Assembly (NCBI GenBank): GCA_043738095.1
Contig: JAYSZI010000123.1
Coordinates: 62,001-126,000, forward strand
DNA: 64,000 bases
Reading direction: 5' to 3'
Source of the DNA: Lysobacter_K sp043738095
GTDB lineage: Bacteria; Pseudomonadota; Gammaproteobacteria; Xanthomonadales; Xanthomonadaceae
The translations under genes were made by a program, and so were the position numbers. A model generated the notes under the pieces. It was given only the letters and a program-made list of their open reading frames with translations, did no database searches and was not told the origin of the DNA. Shown here in pieces: positions 38,764 to 49,063 of this stretch (the stretch's first letter is position 1; every line of letters starts with the position of its first letter).

Positions 38764-39571
38764 CGACGCCGGCGCGCGCACGTGGTTGCTGGCCGCGGTT
38801 GCCGGCTGGGGTGTGCTGGCATGGGGGCTGGCGGTGTTCGGCATGGGCGGGCGCCTCACCCCCTTGCCCGACGACCCAACACTGGTCAAGCCGATCCCAG
38901 CCTTGCCCGGGCGCATGACCAATAGACTCGGGCCGATCGGGCAATACGCCGAGATCGGCGCGCGCCCGCTATTCGCCGATGACCGCCGGCCGAAGCCCTT
39001 CTCGCTGCAAGGCGATGACGACGCCGGCAAAGCCAGCGAGGAGTTCGACTACCTGCTGACCAGCGTACTGATCACGCCCAACCTGCAGCTCGCCATCCTG
39101 CAGTCACCCGACGGCAGCAAGTCGGTTCGGGTCCGGCTCGGCGATGCCCCCGAGTCGCACCCGGCCTGGCGCCTGAGCGCGCTCAACGTGCGTAGTGCGG
39201 TCTTCGATGGTCCCAGCGGGCAACGCACGGTCGACCTGCGAGTGTTCGACGGTACCGGCGGCCAGCCGCCGACTGCGGCTGTGGGCGAGGGCCAGCAGCC
39301 CGTCGGTATTTCACAGACGACCGATGGCGCCGGCATGCATCCCGGTACCACGGCCAAACCCCCGCTACCGCCGCCGTCCACGGGGGTGCCGGTTACCGCC
39401 GTCGCGCCGCCGGGCGCGGTCACCGCCAAGCCCGTTCCGGGGGCGTCCACCAACGCGCCGCCGATGACCGAACAGGCCCAGATGGAAGCCATCCGCCAAC
39501 GCATCCAGGCGCGCCGCGCGCAGCTGCGTCAACAATCCCAAACCACGCAACCGCCGGCCCAAGGCCAGTAG
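38753..39571 (+). CDS. gspN: GspN/XpsN-like secretion protein
   Basis: 272 aa. One N-terminal transmembrane helix (WLLAAVAGWGVLAWGLAVFG) and a periplasmic domain with a GspC-type homology segment: YAEIGARPLFADDRRP, then YLLTSVLITPNLQLAIL. A Pro/Thr-rich linker and a Gln/Arg-rich coiled tail follow. No separate gspC exists in the operon; in Xanthomonas XpsN is thought to connect platform and secretin in its place. It overlaps gspM by 11 bp. Confidence 0.82.
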   Translation: MRVDDAGARTWLLAAVAGWGVLAWGLAVFGMGGRLTPLPDDPTLVKPIPALPGRMTNRLGPIGQYAEIGARPLFADDRRPKPFSLQGDDDAGKASEEFDYLLTSVLITPNLQLAILQSPDGSKSVRVRLGDAPESHPAWRLSALNVRSAVFDGPSGQRTVDLRVFDGTGGQPPTAAVGEGQQPVGISQTTDGAGMHPGTTAKPPLPPPSTGVPVTAVAPPGAVTAKPVPGASTNAPPMTEQAQMEAIRQRIQARRAQLRQQSQTTQPPAQGQ

Positions 39572-39581
39572 AGTGCCCGCA

Positions 39582-41843
39582 ATGATCCGATTCCCCCAGT
39601 CCCGCCCCCCGTCGAGCACGGTGCTCAGCCGGGCCATCCTCGCCACCACCCTGGTCAGCATGCTCGCCTCATGCGCAAGCACGCCGGTGCCGAGCGTGCG
39701 CCGCGACGCCAATCCCAGCGCGCTGCGCGCGGGCACAGGCGTCGCCGGTACCACCTCCGGTGGCGTGCAGACGCAGGCGCTGGAACCCGAAGTCACCGGC
39801 CCGCGACCGCAGATCCGCCGCGGCACCGGCCAGGTGATCAACCGCAGCGCTGCCCAGGCGCCGCGCCCGGGCGGTGGCGGTGGCACCGGCTCGGCCACGT
39901 TCAATTTCGAGGGCGAATCGCTGCACGCGGTGGTCAAAGCGATCCTCGGCGACATGCTCGGCCAGAACTATGTGATCGCGCCCGGCGTCCAAGGCACCGT
40001 TACCCTGGCCACGCCCAAGGCGGTCAGCCCGGCCGATGCGCTCAACCTGCTCGAGCAGGTGCTGGGCTGGAACAACGCGCGCATGGTCTACAGCGGCGGT
40101 CGTTACAACATCATTCCGGCCGACCAGGCGATGGCCGGCAACGTCGCCCCGCGCACCGGTTCGGCCGCGACCGCGCGTGGCTTCGAGGTGCGCACCGTGC
40201 CGCTGCGTTACGTCTCGGCCACCGAGATGGAGAAGATCCTCAAGCCGTACGCGCGCGCCAACGCGATCGTCAACGTCGACCCGGGCCGCAACGTCATCAG
40301 CATCGGCGGCAGCCGCGCCGAGCTCGAGAACTACCTGCGCACGATCGAGATCTTCGACGTCGATTGGCTATCGGGGATGTCGGTCGGCGTGTTCCCGCTG
40401 CAGTCGGGCAAGGCCTCGCGCGTGGTCGCAGACCTGGAGAAGGTATTCGGCGAGACCAGCAAGTCGCCGGTCGCGGGCATGTTCCGCTTCATGCCACTGG
40501 AAGGCGCGAACGCCGTGCTGGTGATCACCCCGCAGGCCGATTATCTGGACGACATCCAGCAGTGGCTCGAGCGCATCGACGGCGCCGGCGACAGCGTGCA
40601 GCTGTATTCCTACGAGCTCAAATACATCAAGGCCAAGGACCTCGCCGCGCGCCTGTCGGAAGTGTTTGGCGGCAGTGCCGGCGGCGGTGGCGACAGCGGT
40701 GGTCCACCCTCGCTGATGCCGGGCCTGGATTCGGTCGAGATCAAGGACGGCCAGAACGGCTCCAGCGCGACCATTGGTGGCGACAAGGCCTTCCCGGGCG
40801 GCGATGGCGGCACGGGTGGCAGTTCCGGCGGTGGCGAGATGTCGCTGGGCGCGCGCGAAAGCGGCAATGGCGCGGTGACGCTACAAGTCGATGGCGACCG
40901 CGTAGGCGTGTCGGCGGTGGAGGAAACCAACACCTTGCTCGTGCGCAGTACTCCGGCGGCATGGAAGTCGATCAAGGACGTGATCGTGCGTCTGGACGTG
41001 ATGCCGATGCAGGTCCACATCGAGGCGCAGGTGGTCGAAGTGCAACTCAGCGGCGCGCTTGAGTACGGCGTCAACTGGTTCTTCGAGAACGCCGTCAGCG
41101 ACACCCCCGCCAATGGTGGCGCCGGCCTGCCCAACGCAATTGGGCGCGGGATCTGGGGCGACCTCAAGGGCAGTGTTCGCGCGGCCCAAGGCCCCGGTGC
41201 CGGCGGCGTCGGCGGCCTGGCCTGGACGTTCCTTGGCCGTAATGCCGCCGCGGTCATCAGTGCCCTCGACAGCGTCACCGATCTGCAGTTGCTGCAGACC
41301 CCGTCGATTCTGGTGCGTAACAACGCCGAGGCCACGCTCAACGTTGGCAGTCGCATTCCGATCTCGTCGGTCACGGTCAATCCGGGGACCGGCACCGATA
41401 CCACCTACAGTCAGGTCCAGTACCTCGACACCGGCACCATCCTCAAGGTGCGTCCGCGCGCGACCAAGGACGGCATGGTGTTCCTAGACATCGTCCAGGA
41501 AGTCAGCTCGCCCGGCACGGTCTCCGACCGCAACGGCAACGTCCGCATCGACACCCGCAAGGTCAAGACCGAGACCGCGATCCAGAGCGGCGACACCGTG
41601 CTGTTGGCGGGATTGATCAGCGATGGGGTCACGCGCGGTTCCACCGGTCTGCCGGGACTGAGCCGGATCCCGGTGATCGGCGGGCTGTTCGGCACCCAGC
41701 GGTCGCGCACCGATCGCAACGAAGTGATCGTGCTGCTGACCCCGACCATCATCCGCAACCCGCAGGAAGCCCGCGACCTGACCGACGAGTACGGCGCCCG
41801 CTTCCGCGCGCTGGAACCGCTGCACCGCGCGCCGCGTCGCTGA
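39582..41843 (+). CDS. gspD: Type II secretion outer-membrane secretin GspD
   Basis: 753 aa. Lipobox LASC at C31 suggests a lipoprotein secretin, as in Xanthomonas XpsD. N0 to N3 domains follow (FNFEGESLHAVVKAILGDML, then GFEVRTVPLRYVSATEMEKIL); a Gly/Ser-rich loop lies at about 355-425 inside N3. The secretin core has VPGLSRIPVIGGLFG-type signature (TGLPGLSRIPVIGGLFGTQ) and ends in RNEVIVLLTPTII. A GTG at 39573 would add three residues; ATG 39582 preferred. Last gene of the operon; prepilin peptidase GspO must lie elsewhere. Confidence 0.96.
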   Translation: MIRFPQSRPPSSTVLSRAILATTLVSMLASCASTPVPSVRRDANPSALRAGTGVAGTTSGGVQTQALEPEVTGPRPQIRRGTGQVINRSAAQAPRPGGGGGTGSATFNFEGESLHAVVKAILGDMLGQNYVIAPGVQGTVTLATPKAVSPADALNLLEQVLGWNNARMVYSGGRYNIIPADQAMAGNVAPRTGSAATARGFEVRTVPLRYVSATEMEKILKPYARANAIVNVDPGRNVISIGGSRAELENYLRTIEIFDVDWLSGMSVGVFPLQSGKASRVVADLEKVFGETSKSPVAGMFRFMPLEGANAVLVITPQADYLDDIQQWLERIDGAGDSVQLYSYELKYIKAKDLAARLSEVFGGSAGGGGDSGGPPSLMPGLDSVEIKDGQNGSSATIGGDKAFPGGDGGTGGSSGGGEMSLGARESGNGAVTLQVDGDRVGVSAVEETNTLLVRSTPAAWKSIKDVIVRLDVMPMQVHIEAQVVEVQLSGALEYGVNWFFENAVSDTPANGGAGLPNAIGRGIWGDLKGSVRAAQGPGAGGVGGLAWTFLGRNAAAVISALDSVTDLQLLQTPSILVRNNAEATLNVGSRIPISSVTVNPGTGTDTTYSQVQYLDTGTILKVRPRATKDGMVFLDIVQEVSSPGTVSDRNGNVRIDTRKVKTETAIQSGDTVLLAGLISDGVTRGSTGLPGLSRIPVIGGLFGTQRSRTDRNEVIVLLTPTIIRNPQEARDLTDEYGARFRALEPLHRAPRR

Positions 41844-41893
41844 CTGTGGCAGCTGCTCTGCCGGCGTGAGCGGCCCGATGGGGCGCCAATCCG

Positions 41894-42823
41894 ATGTCTG
41901 ACCAGCCCATCGTGGTGGTACCGGTCGGCGTCGACGACGACGCCCTGGATGCGTGCCTTGGCGCGCTCGAAATCGGCACGCCGCCGCGCACGCGCGTGTG
42001 GCTGGCCGACGATGCCCAGGCCGGCCCGCGTGGCTACGCGATCATCGAGCGCTGGATGGCGCGCACCGTGCTGCGGGCCGATTACACCCGCCGCCAGCGC
42101 AGCGTGGGCGAAGTCGCGCACCTGGACGAAATACTCGGGGCTTGCGCCGGCAGCGACGTTATCGTGCTCGCCGCCGACGCCGTGCCCGTGGATGGCTGGT
42201 TCGGGCATCTGACCGCCTGCCTGGCGGCCGACGGCGCGATCGCCACCGCCACGCCCTGGAGCAATGCCGGCGAGGCCGCGGCCTGGCCACGCATCGGCGA
42301 GATCGACCCGCTGCCGGACGACTTCGAGCGACTCGCGCGCGCCGTCGCCGCAATGCCGGCCATAGCCCCCGAATTGCCCGCTGCGGTCGGCCACGCCGTG
42401 CTGCTGCGCGGCAGTGCGCGCCAGCGCGTCGGCGGCCTCGATGCGAGCAGTTATGGCTCGTGGTACGCCGCGCTGATCGACCTGTCGCTGCGGCTGTCCG
42501 GTTTGGGCTGGCGCAATGCGCTGTGCGTGTCCGCGTTTGTCGGCCGACGCGACGAGGGTCGGCCGGTCGATGGCGACATGGAGCGTCTCGCGGTGCGCTG
42601 GCCGGACTGGCATGCGCGCATTGCCGGATTTCTGATGAGCGATCCGCTGCGCAGTCCGCGCGAGCAACTCGTGCGCCTGCTCGACAGCGTCGGCCCACCG
42701 GAACCGCAACGCGATCTGTTCGCGGGCGCGGCGCAGCTGTCGGGCGACGCGGCTGAAGACTTGGATGCGGTCGGAGCCCACATCGGCGCTCGCGTCGACG
42801 CGGTGACGGACGACCGGGCATGA
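41894..42823 (+). CDS. Glycosyltransferase family 2-like protein
   Basis: 309 aa, GT-A-like fold features: an N-terminal strand IVVVPVGVDDDALDACLGAL and the WLADDAQA segment in the nucleotide-binding position, then VIVLAADAVPVDGWFGHL in the D-x-D region (here A-A-D-A). The canonical signatures are weak, so this may be a divergent or inactive GT2. It is coupled (ATGA) to the clearer GT2 gene that follows. A role in protein or surface glycosylation near the secretion operon is possible but not shown. Confidence 0.6.
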   Translation: MSDQPIVVVPVGVDDDALDACLGALEIGTPPRTRVWLADDAQAGPRGYAIIERWMARTVLRADYTRRQRSVGEVAHLDEILGACAGSDVIVLAADAVPVDGWFGHLTACLAADGAIATATPWSNAGEAAAWPRIGEIDPLPDDFERLARAVAAMPAIAPELPAAVGHAVLLRGSARQRVGGLDASSYGSWYAALIDLSLRLSGLGWRNALCVSAFVGRRDEGRPVDGDMERLAVRWPDWHARIAGFLMSDPLRSPREQLVRLLDSVGPPEPQRDLFAGAAQLSGDAAEDLDAVGAHIGARVDAVTDDRA

Positions 42824-43722
42824 CGGCCACGGGGCAGATCGGCCAAGCGCACGCGGCGGGCGACGCGGTCATCGCCGCGGTCGTCGTCAGTCACCAGAGC
42901 GAGGCCACGATCGACGACTGTCTCGCGCGCCTGCGCCGCAGCAAGGGGCTCGCTGCGATCCGCGTGGTCGACAACGCGTCGACGGACACCACCTTGGAGA
43001 TCGTGCAGCGGCACGCCATCGCCGATGCGCGCGTTCGTTTTATTGCCAACCCGGATAACCCGGGTTTCGCCGTCGGTTGCAACCAGGGCGTAGCCGATCT
43101 GGCCGATACACCGGGCGCGCCGACGTGGCTGGCGTTCGTCAATCCGGATTGCCTGCTCCAATCCGACACCCTCGCGCGCCTGCACGCACTGGCGCTGCCG
43201 CTGAGCGTCGCGCTGCTTGGCGCCGATCTGGTTGACGAGGATGGCGTACGCGATGCAGCCGCTCGCCGTCGCGATCCGAATTTCGGCGCGATGCTCGCGC
43301 GCCTGCTGCGCGCGCCGACAGCGGCATCGCCGTCAGCAATCGCGCCGGACGATGCGCTGGAACTGCAACCAGTTGAGGCGATCTCCGGCGCGCTGATGCT
43401 GCTGCCGCGGGCGCTGTTCGCACGTCTCGGCGGCTTCGACGAAGGCTATCGGTTGCACGCCGAAGACCTCGACCTATGCCGGCGCGCACGTGCTGCGGGC
43501 GCAACGATCGCCGTAGCCAACCGCGTGCGCGTGGTACACGTGCGTGGGGTGTCGAGCCGTTCGCGGCCGCTGTTCGTGGAATGGCACAAGCACCGTGGCT
43601 TATGGCGCTACTTCAACAAGTTTGAAGCAGCGCGTCGCCCACCTTGGGTGCGCGCGGGAGTTTTTGCTGCGGTGTGGTTTCGCTTCCCTTTCGCCACGGC
43701 CCGCGCGTGGCTGCGCCGCTAG
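42820..43722 (+). CDS. Glycosyltransferase family 2 (rhamnosyltransferase-like)
   Basis: 300 aa. GT2/WbbL-like: AAVVVSHQSEATIDDCLARL at the start, VVDNASTDTT, the characteristic NPDNPGFAVGCNQG loop, FVNPDCLL as the D-x-D-like motif, and GGFDEGYRLHAEDLDLCRRA for acceptor/catalytic base. Predicted to add a sugar to a polysaccharide or lipid-linked glycan on the cytoplasmic side of the membrane. It overlaps the preceding gene by ATGA and its stop overlaps the convergent stop of the next gene. Confidence 0.88.
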   Translation: MTATGQIGQAHAAGDAVIAAVVVSHQSEATIDDCLARLRRSKGLAAIRVVDNASTDTTLEIVQRHAIADARVRFIANPDNPGFAVGCNQGVADLADTPGAPTWLAFVNPDCLLQSDTLARLHALALPLSVALLGADLVDEDGVRDAAARRRDPNFGAMLARLLRAPTAASPSAIAPDDALELQPVEAISGALMLLPRALFARLGGFDEGYRLHAEDLDLCRRARAAGATIAVANRVRVVHVRGVSSRSRPLFVEWHKHRGLWRYFNKFEAARRPPWVRAGVFAAVWFRFPFATARAWLRR

Positions 43723-44186
43723 TGGAACCGGTACTTGATCTGCAGCCCCAGCGTGTTCGGGGTCACGCCTGACACCTGCGGCAGGTACACAAGGTTCGCG
43801 CCGAACCGTTCCCATTCGGCCTTGAGGACCAATCCGCCACCGGGCGCAAGGCCGCCATCGTTGTACCCCGGGTAGCCGGTGACTGCTCCAATCATGCCGC
43901 CCACCCGAACATGACGACCGAGCGCGAGCGGCGTGAACTGATACAGCGCATAGAACGAATCACGGTCAACGGAGTTGCGGAAATAACCCACCGCGACTCC
44001 ATGACGCGGCTGCCATTGCCACTCCAATCCGATGCCGGGGTTGGACTCATTGAAGTCCTCCTCAGTATTGAAGTGACGTGAGCCTACGTTCGCCACGCCC
44101 CACCATTGCGCGGACTCGCGCTCCTGGGCGATGGCGGGCGCACCGATGGTCAGCAACAACGCGAGGCAAATCGGCAATGAGCGCAT
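43719..44186 (-). CDS. Small outer-membrane beta-barrel-like protein
   Basis: 155 aa. A signal peptide (LPICLALLLTIGAPAIAQ) is followed by alternating amphipathic strands with aromatic girdles (GIGLEWQWQPRHGVAVGYF, RHVRVGGMIGAV, ERFGANLVYLPQ, LGLQIKYRFH). Size and pattern suggest an eight-stranded barrel, in the size range of PagP-like or OmpX-like proteins; the NLVYLPQV stretch recalls PagP-like barrels, but the family is not established. The stop codon overlaps the stop of the glycosyltransferase gene on the other strand. Confidence 0.65.
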   Translation of the reverse strand: MRSLPICLALLLTIGAPAIAQERESAQWWGVANVGSRHFNTEEDFNESNPGIGLEWQWQPRHGVAVGYFRNSVDRDSFYALYQFTPLALGRHVRVGGMIGAVTGYPGYNDGGLAPGGGLVLKAEWERFGANLVYLPQVSGVTPNTLGLQIKYRFH

Positions 44187-44267
44187 GGCAGATCCAGACC
44201 AAGGTTCGTGTCTCAGCCTAAACCGCGCCTCGCTAGAGGCTCTTCACGCTCCGCTGTTAATGCTGAA

Positions 44268-45095
44268 TCAGCGGTAGCGGTTGATCTCATCGCGTAGGGA
44301 CTTAGCCGCCTGCGCGGCCGCCTCGGCGTAGTCCTCGCCGCTTGACGCATACAGGATCGCGCGCGAACTGCTCACCAGAAGCCCGGTACCGTCAGCTGCT
44401 TTGGCGTTCATCACCACCGCCGCGACATCGCCGCCTTGCGCGCCCACGCCGGGCACCAGCAATGGCACGTCGCCGACGATCGCGCGGACCTCGCGCAGCT
44501 GCTCGGGCCAGGTCGCGCCGACCACCAGCGCGCAGTTGCCGCGGGTGTTCCACTGGTTCGCGACCTTCTCGGCCACGTGTTGGTACAGCGGCCGCGCCAC
44601 GCCGTTATCGGCACGGACCGGCAGGTCCTGCAGATCGCCGGCGCCCGGGTTCGACGTGCGGCATAGGACGACCACGCCGCGCTCTGCGCGATCGAGGAAC
44701 GGCTGCACCGAATCGCGGCCAAGGTACGGATTCACCGTCACTGCATCGGCACCAAATCGGTCAAACGCCTCGGTCGCGTAATGCTGCGCGGTGCTGCCGA
44801 TATCGCCGCGTTTGCTGTCTAGGATCACCGGGATGCCGGGATGGGTCGCGTGCACGTGCGCGATCAAGCGCCGCAGTGCGTCCTCGGCACCAAGCGCGGC
44901 GAAGTGGGCGATCTGCGGCTTGAAACTGCAGGCGTACTCGGCCGTGGCATCGACGATGTCGCGACAGAACGCAAACACCGCGTCGGGGTCACCCCTGAAC
45001 TTCGCCGGGAACTTCGCTGGCTCCGGATCGAGGCCGACGCAGACCAGGGAGTTGGCGGCGATCCAGCGGGTTTTCAGCGTCGCAATAAAATTCAC
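44268..45095 (-). CDS. pyrF: Orotidine 5'-phosphate decarboxylase (subfamily 2)
   Basis: 275 aa, last step of UMP synthesis. The catalytic Lys-Asp array is in VILDSKRGDIGSTAQHY, characteristic of the subfamily 2 (about 270 aa) enzymes rather than the 240-aa E. coli type. N-terminal CVGLDPEPAKFP and late LLVPGVGAQGGD are family motifs. It is a single gene with tandem repeats in its upstream region. A weak hairpin (GCCTC/GAGGC) near 44227-44240 may terminate it. Confidence 0.96.
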   Translation of the reverse strand: MNFIATLKTRWIAANSLVCVGLDPEPAKFPAKFRGDPDAVFAFCRDIVDATAEYACSFKPQIAHFAALGAEDALRRLIAHVHATHPGIPVILDSKRGDIGSTAQHYATEAFDRFGADAVTVNPYLGRDSVQPFLDRAERGVVVLCRTSNPGAGDLQDLPVRADNGVARPLYQHVAEKVANQWNTRGNCALVVGATWPEQLREVRAIVGDVPLLVPGVGAQGGDVAAVVMNAKAADGTGLLVSSSRAILYASSGEDYAEAAAQAAKSLRDEINRYR

Positions 45096-45120
45096 ATCGG
45101 ACCTCGTCTTTGTTTGACTT

Positions 45121-45308
45121 CATCCCCGCGAAAAGCTTGAACCCTTCGGCCCGTCATTCCGGCGAAAGCTAGAACCCTTCAGCCCGTCATTCCCGCGAAA
45201 GCTCGACCCTTCAGCCCGTCATTCCCGCGAAAGCTCGACCCTTCGGCCCGTCACTCCCGCGAAAGCTAGAACCCTTCAGCCCGTCATTCCCGCGAACGCG
45301 GGAATCCA
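45121..45308. repeat. 32-33-bp tandem repeat, about five copies
   Basis: Units of 32-33 bp start CCCTTCGGCCCGTCATTCC or CCCTTCAGCCCGTCATTCCC and run on into CGCGAAAGCT. Five near-identical copies lie head to tail, with a partial one in front. Each contains half of the GTCATTCCCGCG REP palindrome, so the array looks like tandem amplification of that element. There are no spacers. It fills the region upstream of pyrF and past the 3' end of ettA. Confidence 0.92.
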
Positions 45309-45391
45309 GTGCCTTCGCTTCTACCGCGCCTGCCGGCCCCGCGAAAACTCAACAGCCTAAGTCACTGGATCCCCGCGTTCGCGGGGATGAC
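45283..45391. repeat. REPIN-like inverted pair next to the tandem array
   Basis: GTCATTCCCGCGAACGCGGG...CCAGTG at 45283-45311 and its inverted counterpart CACTGGATCCCCGCG...GGATGAC at 45363-45391, each palindromic in itself. Same element type as at 15861-15994. The last tandem unit runs into the left arm. Confidence 0.85.
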
Positions 45392-45428
45392 GGATTGGCA
45401 CAGCCGCGCTTGCGCGCGGGCCAATCCG

Positions 45429-47090
<1,662 letters not shown>

Positions 47091-47257
47091 GGAAACTCCG
47101 CAGGCGGACCGCAGCGACCTGCGCAGGGCAGGGGCCGCGAAAGGTGTTCGGGATGCGGTGATTATCCCGCAAGGCCCGCGGCGACGCCACCCGCGGTGGC
47201 CGTAAACCCCCGCCGCCGCTACACTTTCGGCCCTTCCCTCACGTATTTGGAGTGGCA

Positions 47258-48574
47258 ATGTTTGCGCGCGATGCTCGTATCGAAGGTTTTGATCCCGAAC
47301 TCGCCCAGGCCATTGCCGACGAGCAGCGCCGCCAGGAAGACCACGTCGAGCTGATCGCGTCGGAGAACTACGCCAGCCCAAGGGTGATGGAAGCGCAGGG
47401 CAGCGTGCTGACCAACAAGTACGCCGAGGGCTATCCGGGCAAGCGCTATTACGGCGGCTGCGAGTACGTCGACGTCGCCGAGCAGCTCGCGATCGACCGA
47501 CTCAAGCAGTTGTTTGGCGCCGACTACGCGAACGTCCAGCCGCATTCGGGTTCGCAGGCCAACCAGGCCGTGTACCTCGCGCTGCTGCAGCCCGGCGACA
47601 CGATCCTGGGCATGAGCCTGGCCCATGGCGGCCACCTCACCCACGGCGCCAAGGTCAACATCTCCGGCAAGCTATTCAACGCCGTGCAGTACGGCGTCGA
47701 CGCCGATGGCTTGATCGATTACGACGAGGTCCAGCGCCTCGCCAGCGAGCACCGGCCAAAGATGCTGGTGGGTGGCTTCAGTGCCTACTCGCAAATCATC
47801 GACTGGGCGCGCATGCGCGCGATCGCCGATTCGGTCGGTGCGATCTTCTTCGTCGACATGGCGCACGTGGCGGGCCTGATCGCTGCGGGCGTCTACCCGA
47901 ACCCGCTGCCGCATGCGCACGTGGTCACATCGACCACGCACAAGACCCTGCGCGGCCCCCGCGGCGGCTTTATCGTCGCCAAGCGCGCGCTGTCCAATCC
48001 GTATGTGGAAAGCCCCAAGGACGCGAAAAAGGCCGACAAGGCCCCGGATGCATTCGCCGATCTGGAGAAGAAGCTGCAGAGCATCGTCTTCCCCGGCATC
48101 CAGGGCGGGCCGTTGATGCACGTGATCGCGGCCAAGGCCGTCGCGTTCAAGGAAGCGCTGGAACCCGAGTTCAAGGCGTACCAACAACAGGTCGTCAAGA
48201 ACGCGCAGGCAATGGCGAACACGATGATCGCGCGCGGCTACAAGATCGTGTCCGGCGGCACCCAGAACCACCTGATGCTGGTCGACATGATCGGCAAGGA
48301 CGTCAGCGGAAAGGACGCCGAAGCCGCGCTGGGTAAAGCCCATATCACCGTCAACAAGAACGCGGTGCCGAACGATCCGCGCTCGCCATTCGTGACCTCG
48401 GGCCTGCGCCTGGGCACGCCGGCGGTGACCACGCGTGGCTATCTGGAGCCGGACTGCGTGGCGCTGGCGAACTGGATCTGCGACGTGCTCGACAATCCTG
48501 CTGACGAAAACGTCATCGCCGGAGTGCGTGCGAACGTGACGAAGCAGTGCGCGCAGTTTCCGGTTTATGGCTGA
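47258..48574 (+). CDS. glyA: Serine hydroxymethyltransferase
   Basis: PLP enzyme (438 aa) converting serine and tetrahydrofolate to glycine and methylene-THF. The PLP lysine lies in TSTTHKTLRGPRGG; LIASENYASPRVMEAQGS and NKYAEGYPGKRYYGG are signature stretches. A GGAG element precedes ATG 47258; the GTG at 47252 is less likely. The gene is slightly longer than E. coli GlyA (417 aa) because of an extra acidic-basic segment (SPKDAKKADKAPDAFADLEK). No glycine riboswitch is seen upstream. Followed by nrdR after one small gene. Confidence 0.97.
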   Translation: MFARDARIEGFDPELAQAIADEQRRQEDHVELIASENYASPRVMEAQGSVLTNKYAEGYPGKRYYGGCEYVDVAEQLAIDRLKQLFGADYANVQPHSGSQANQAVYLALLQPGDTILGMSLAHGGHLTHGAKVNISGKLFNAVQYGVDADGLIDYDEVQRLASEHRPKMLVGGFSAYSQIIDWARMRAIADSVGAIFFVDMAHVAGLIAAGVYPNPLPHAHVVTSTTHKTLRGPRGGFIVAKRALSNPYVESPKDAKKADKAPDAFADLEKKLQSIVFPGIQGGPLMHVIAAKAVAFKEALEPEFKAYQQQVVKNAQAMANTMIARGYKIVSGGTQNHLMLVDMIGKDVSGKDAEAALGKAHITVNKNAVPNDPRSPFVTSGLRLGTPAVTTRGYLEPDCVALANWICDVLDNPADENVIAGVRANVTKQCAQFPVYG

Positions 48575-48591
48575 GGCGGGGAAAGAAGAGC

Positions 48592-48614
48592 GGGAATAGG
48601 GAAAAGGGAATGGG
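48592..48614. repeat. Heptamer array, left arm
   Basis: GGGAATAGGGAAAAGGGAATG-type units between glyA and the four-helix-bundle gene. The opposite orientation appears at 49027-49056 on the other side of that gene. Confidence 0.85.
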
Positions 48615-48655
48615 AGCTGGCTAGGCGGCTGGCGATTTCGTCATGGAGGACGACT

Positions 48656-49063
48656 GTGGCAACGGATTTTCGCGATCTGCGGGTTTGGGAGGAGTCGATG
48701 GCTCTGGCTGAAGCGGTCTACAACTTGACGGGACATTTTCCCGCCGACGAGCGCTATGGCTTGGTCGCGCAAATCAAGCGGGCAGTCGTGTCGGTGCCGT
48801 CCTGCATTGCCGAGGGCAATGCACGGGCATCAACGCGGGACTATTTACGGTTCCTCGCAATTGCCAGAGGCTCGCTCGCCGAAGTGCAAACCCAACTGCT
48901 GCTTGCGACGCGCTTGGGCTTCGTTGAATCAAGCGGAGTCGAGCCTGTTCTCGCCAAGGCGCGCTCGGTCAGTGTGCTTTTGCAAGCGCTCAAAAAGGCA
49001 CTGAACAGCAAATTGCAGTGTCCCGACCATTCCCCATTCCCCATTCCCCTTTCCCCGCCCTGA
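48656..49063 (+). CDS. Four-helix bundle protein (23S rRNA intervening-sequence family)
   Basis: 135 aa. Begins FRDLRVWEESMALAEAVYNL and continues GLVAQIKRAVVSVPSCIAEGNAR, the hallmark of the TIGR02436/S23 family of small helical bundles first found inside rRNA intervening sequences; members also occur as stand-alone genes near repeats. GGAGGA lies 5 bp before GTG 48656. The last about 13 residues (DHSPFPIPLSPP) are encoded by the right-hand heptamer array, so the natural end of the protein has been overwritten by repeat DNA. Its TGA overlaps the nrdR ATG. Function unknown. Confidence 0.88.
   Translation: MATDFRDLRVWEESMALAEAVYNLTGHFPADERYGLVAQIKRAVVSVPSCIAEGNARASTRDYLRFLAIARGSLAEVQTQLLLATRLGFVESSGVEPVLAKARSVSVLLQALKKALNSKLQCPDHSPFPIPLSPP
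49027..49056. repeat. Heptamer array, right arm
   Basis: CCATTCC-type units (CCATTCCCCATTCCCCATTC and on) inverted relative to those at 48592-48614. It lies inside the 3' end of the four-helix-bundle gene and just before the nrdR start. Confidence 0.85.

Noticed and set aside
45121..45308. Possible CRISPR array
   Set aside because: The 32-33-bp units are directly tandem with no spacers, and each includes half of a REP palindrome. No cas gene is nearby.
47091..47381. N-terminal extension of EttA by 97 residues
   Set aside because: It crosses the divergent glyA promoter and start, while ATG 47090 has a GGAG and gives the exact family N-terminus.
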